From: Heloderma charlesbogerti
Taxonomy: Eukaryota > Chordata > Lepidosauria > Squamata > Helodermatidae
Length of the DNA stretch: 64,000 nt
Assembly: GCA_026122225.1 (NCBI GenBank)
Contig: JANEZZ010001471.1
Coordinates: 62,001 to 126,000, forward strand
Reading direction: 5' to 3'
Shown: piece after piece, positions 63,759-64,000 of the stretch
Layout: each line of letters starts with the position of its first letter
Numbering within the stretch: the first letter of the stretch is position 1
Notes under the pieces: generated by a model
Databases searched by the model: none
Told to the model about the DNA's origin: nothing
What the model saw: only the letters and a program-made list of their open reading frames with translations
Program-made: the position numbers and the translations under genes

Positions 63759-63892
63759 CTAAAGCACAAAGTGAGTTAACATGGGCAGGTTGCTTACCTG
63801 TGTCTGTAATTCTTCAAATGGTCATCTGTGCATTCATACATATGGATTCTGTGCCTGTGAAGGGCCTATTTTGGGAAGCTTCTATAGTTAGA

Positions 63893-63985
63893 GCAGGGGT
63901 AGGTAACCTGGTTCCCTCCAGATAATCATTCATCGTGCTGGTTGGGAGTTATAGTCCAAAACATCTGGAGGGCACCAGGTTGCTT
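63893..63985. mobile_element. Hairpin MITE copy
   Basis: 'caggggtaggtaacctggtt...ccctccagat' is followed by its complement 'atctggagggcaccaggttgc'. Same family as 33721. Confidence 0.75.
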
Positions 63986-64000
63986 GCTCGAGTTTTGGTG

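Noticed and set aside
1..64000. tRNA, rRNA, CRISPR or operon-like features
   Set aside because: None seen; intron-exon structure and LINE/DIRS/MITE content are those of a vertebrate nuclear genome.

Overview
The window is nuclear DNA from a vertebrate, most likely a squamate reptile (lizard or snake). It holds one cellular gene, SMC6, read on the minus strand. I place 22 consecutive coding exons between 63758 and 2973. They join in frame to about 938 codons, from just after the N-terminal Walker A exon (off the right edge) to 'TPQSM' near the C-terminus (the last exon appears to lie off the left edge). The exons carry the SMC5/6 features: N-terminal head, coiled coils, hinge, ABC signature LSGGERSFS and Walker B CLDEFD. 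Nothing in them is broken. The squamate assignment rests on the repeats: intact BovB, squamate-type L2 and CR1 LINEs, DIRS tyrosine-recombinase elements, and many small hAT and Harbinger MITEs.

Almost all remaining sequence is intronic, and most of its structure comes from mobile elements. Four DIRS elements lie in introns, all in the same sense as SMC6: 7881-15872, 27687-29329 (internally deleted), 34911-40452 and 42180-47236. Each has inverted terminal repeats and an internal complementary region that copies the junction of the two ends. Three keep decayed gag and RT/RNase H genes; two of these also keep most of the tyrosine recombinase.

The intron at 18020-25611 holds the most unusual element, at about 18206-24195. 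It has inverted terminal arms of roughly 390 bp and a decayed gene. That gene encodes a protein with an 'EADTR...' PIN/FEN-like block and a cysteine-rich CXC-like tail. A near full-length BovB LINE with an uninterrupted 1047-codon ORF is inserted in the middle of that gene.

Nesting is deep. The first DIRS contains a Harbinger-type MITE (TTA target duplication), an L2-type LINE fragment and a 1578-bp solo LTR (AGATG duplication). The third contains a CR1 copy. A decayed LINE at 31880-34150 is split by a Harbinger-type MITE and by a 696-bp hAT-type element made of serial hairpins. Several duplications are exact: 8 bp at the hAT elements at 24546 and 32921, and 9 bp at a tiny BovB fragment at 6616.

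Region by region: 1-5.8 kb, 3' exons, a 42-bp minisatellite and quiet intron; 5.8-15.9 kb, hAT MITE, BovB stub and DIRS-1; 16-25 kb, exon, large inverted-repeat element with BovB, hAT composite; 25-31.4 kb, four exons, LINE tails, deleted DIRS; 31.4-34.4 kb, split LINE and one exon; 34.9-47.2 kb, DIRS-2 and DIRS-3; 47.5-63.8 kb, 14 exons with CR1 and L2 fragments. No structural RNA gene, CRISPR array or prokaryotic feature was seen. All coordinates and motif calls are from reading by eye; no alignment or database search was run.
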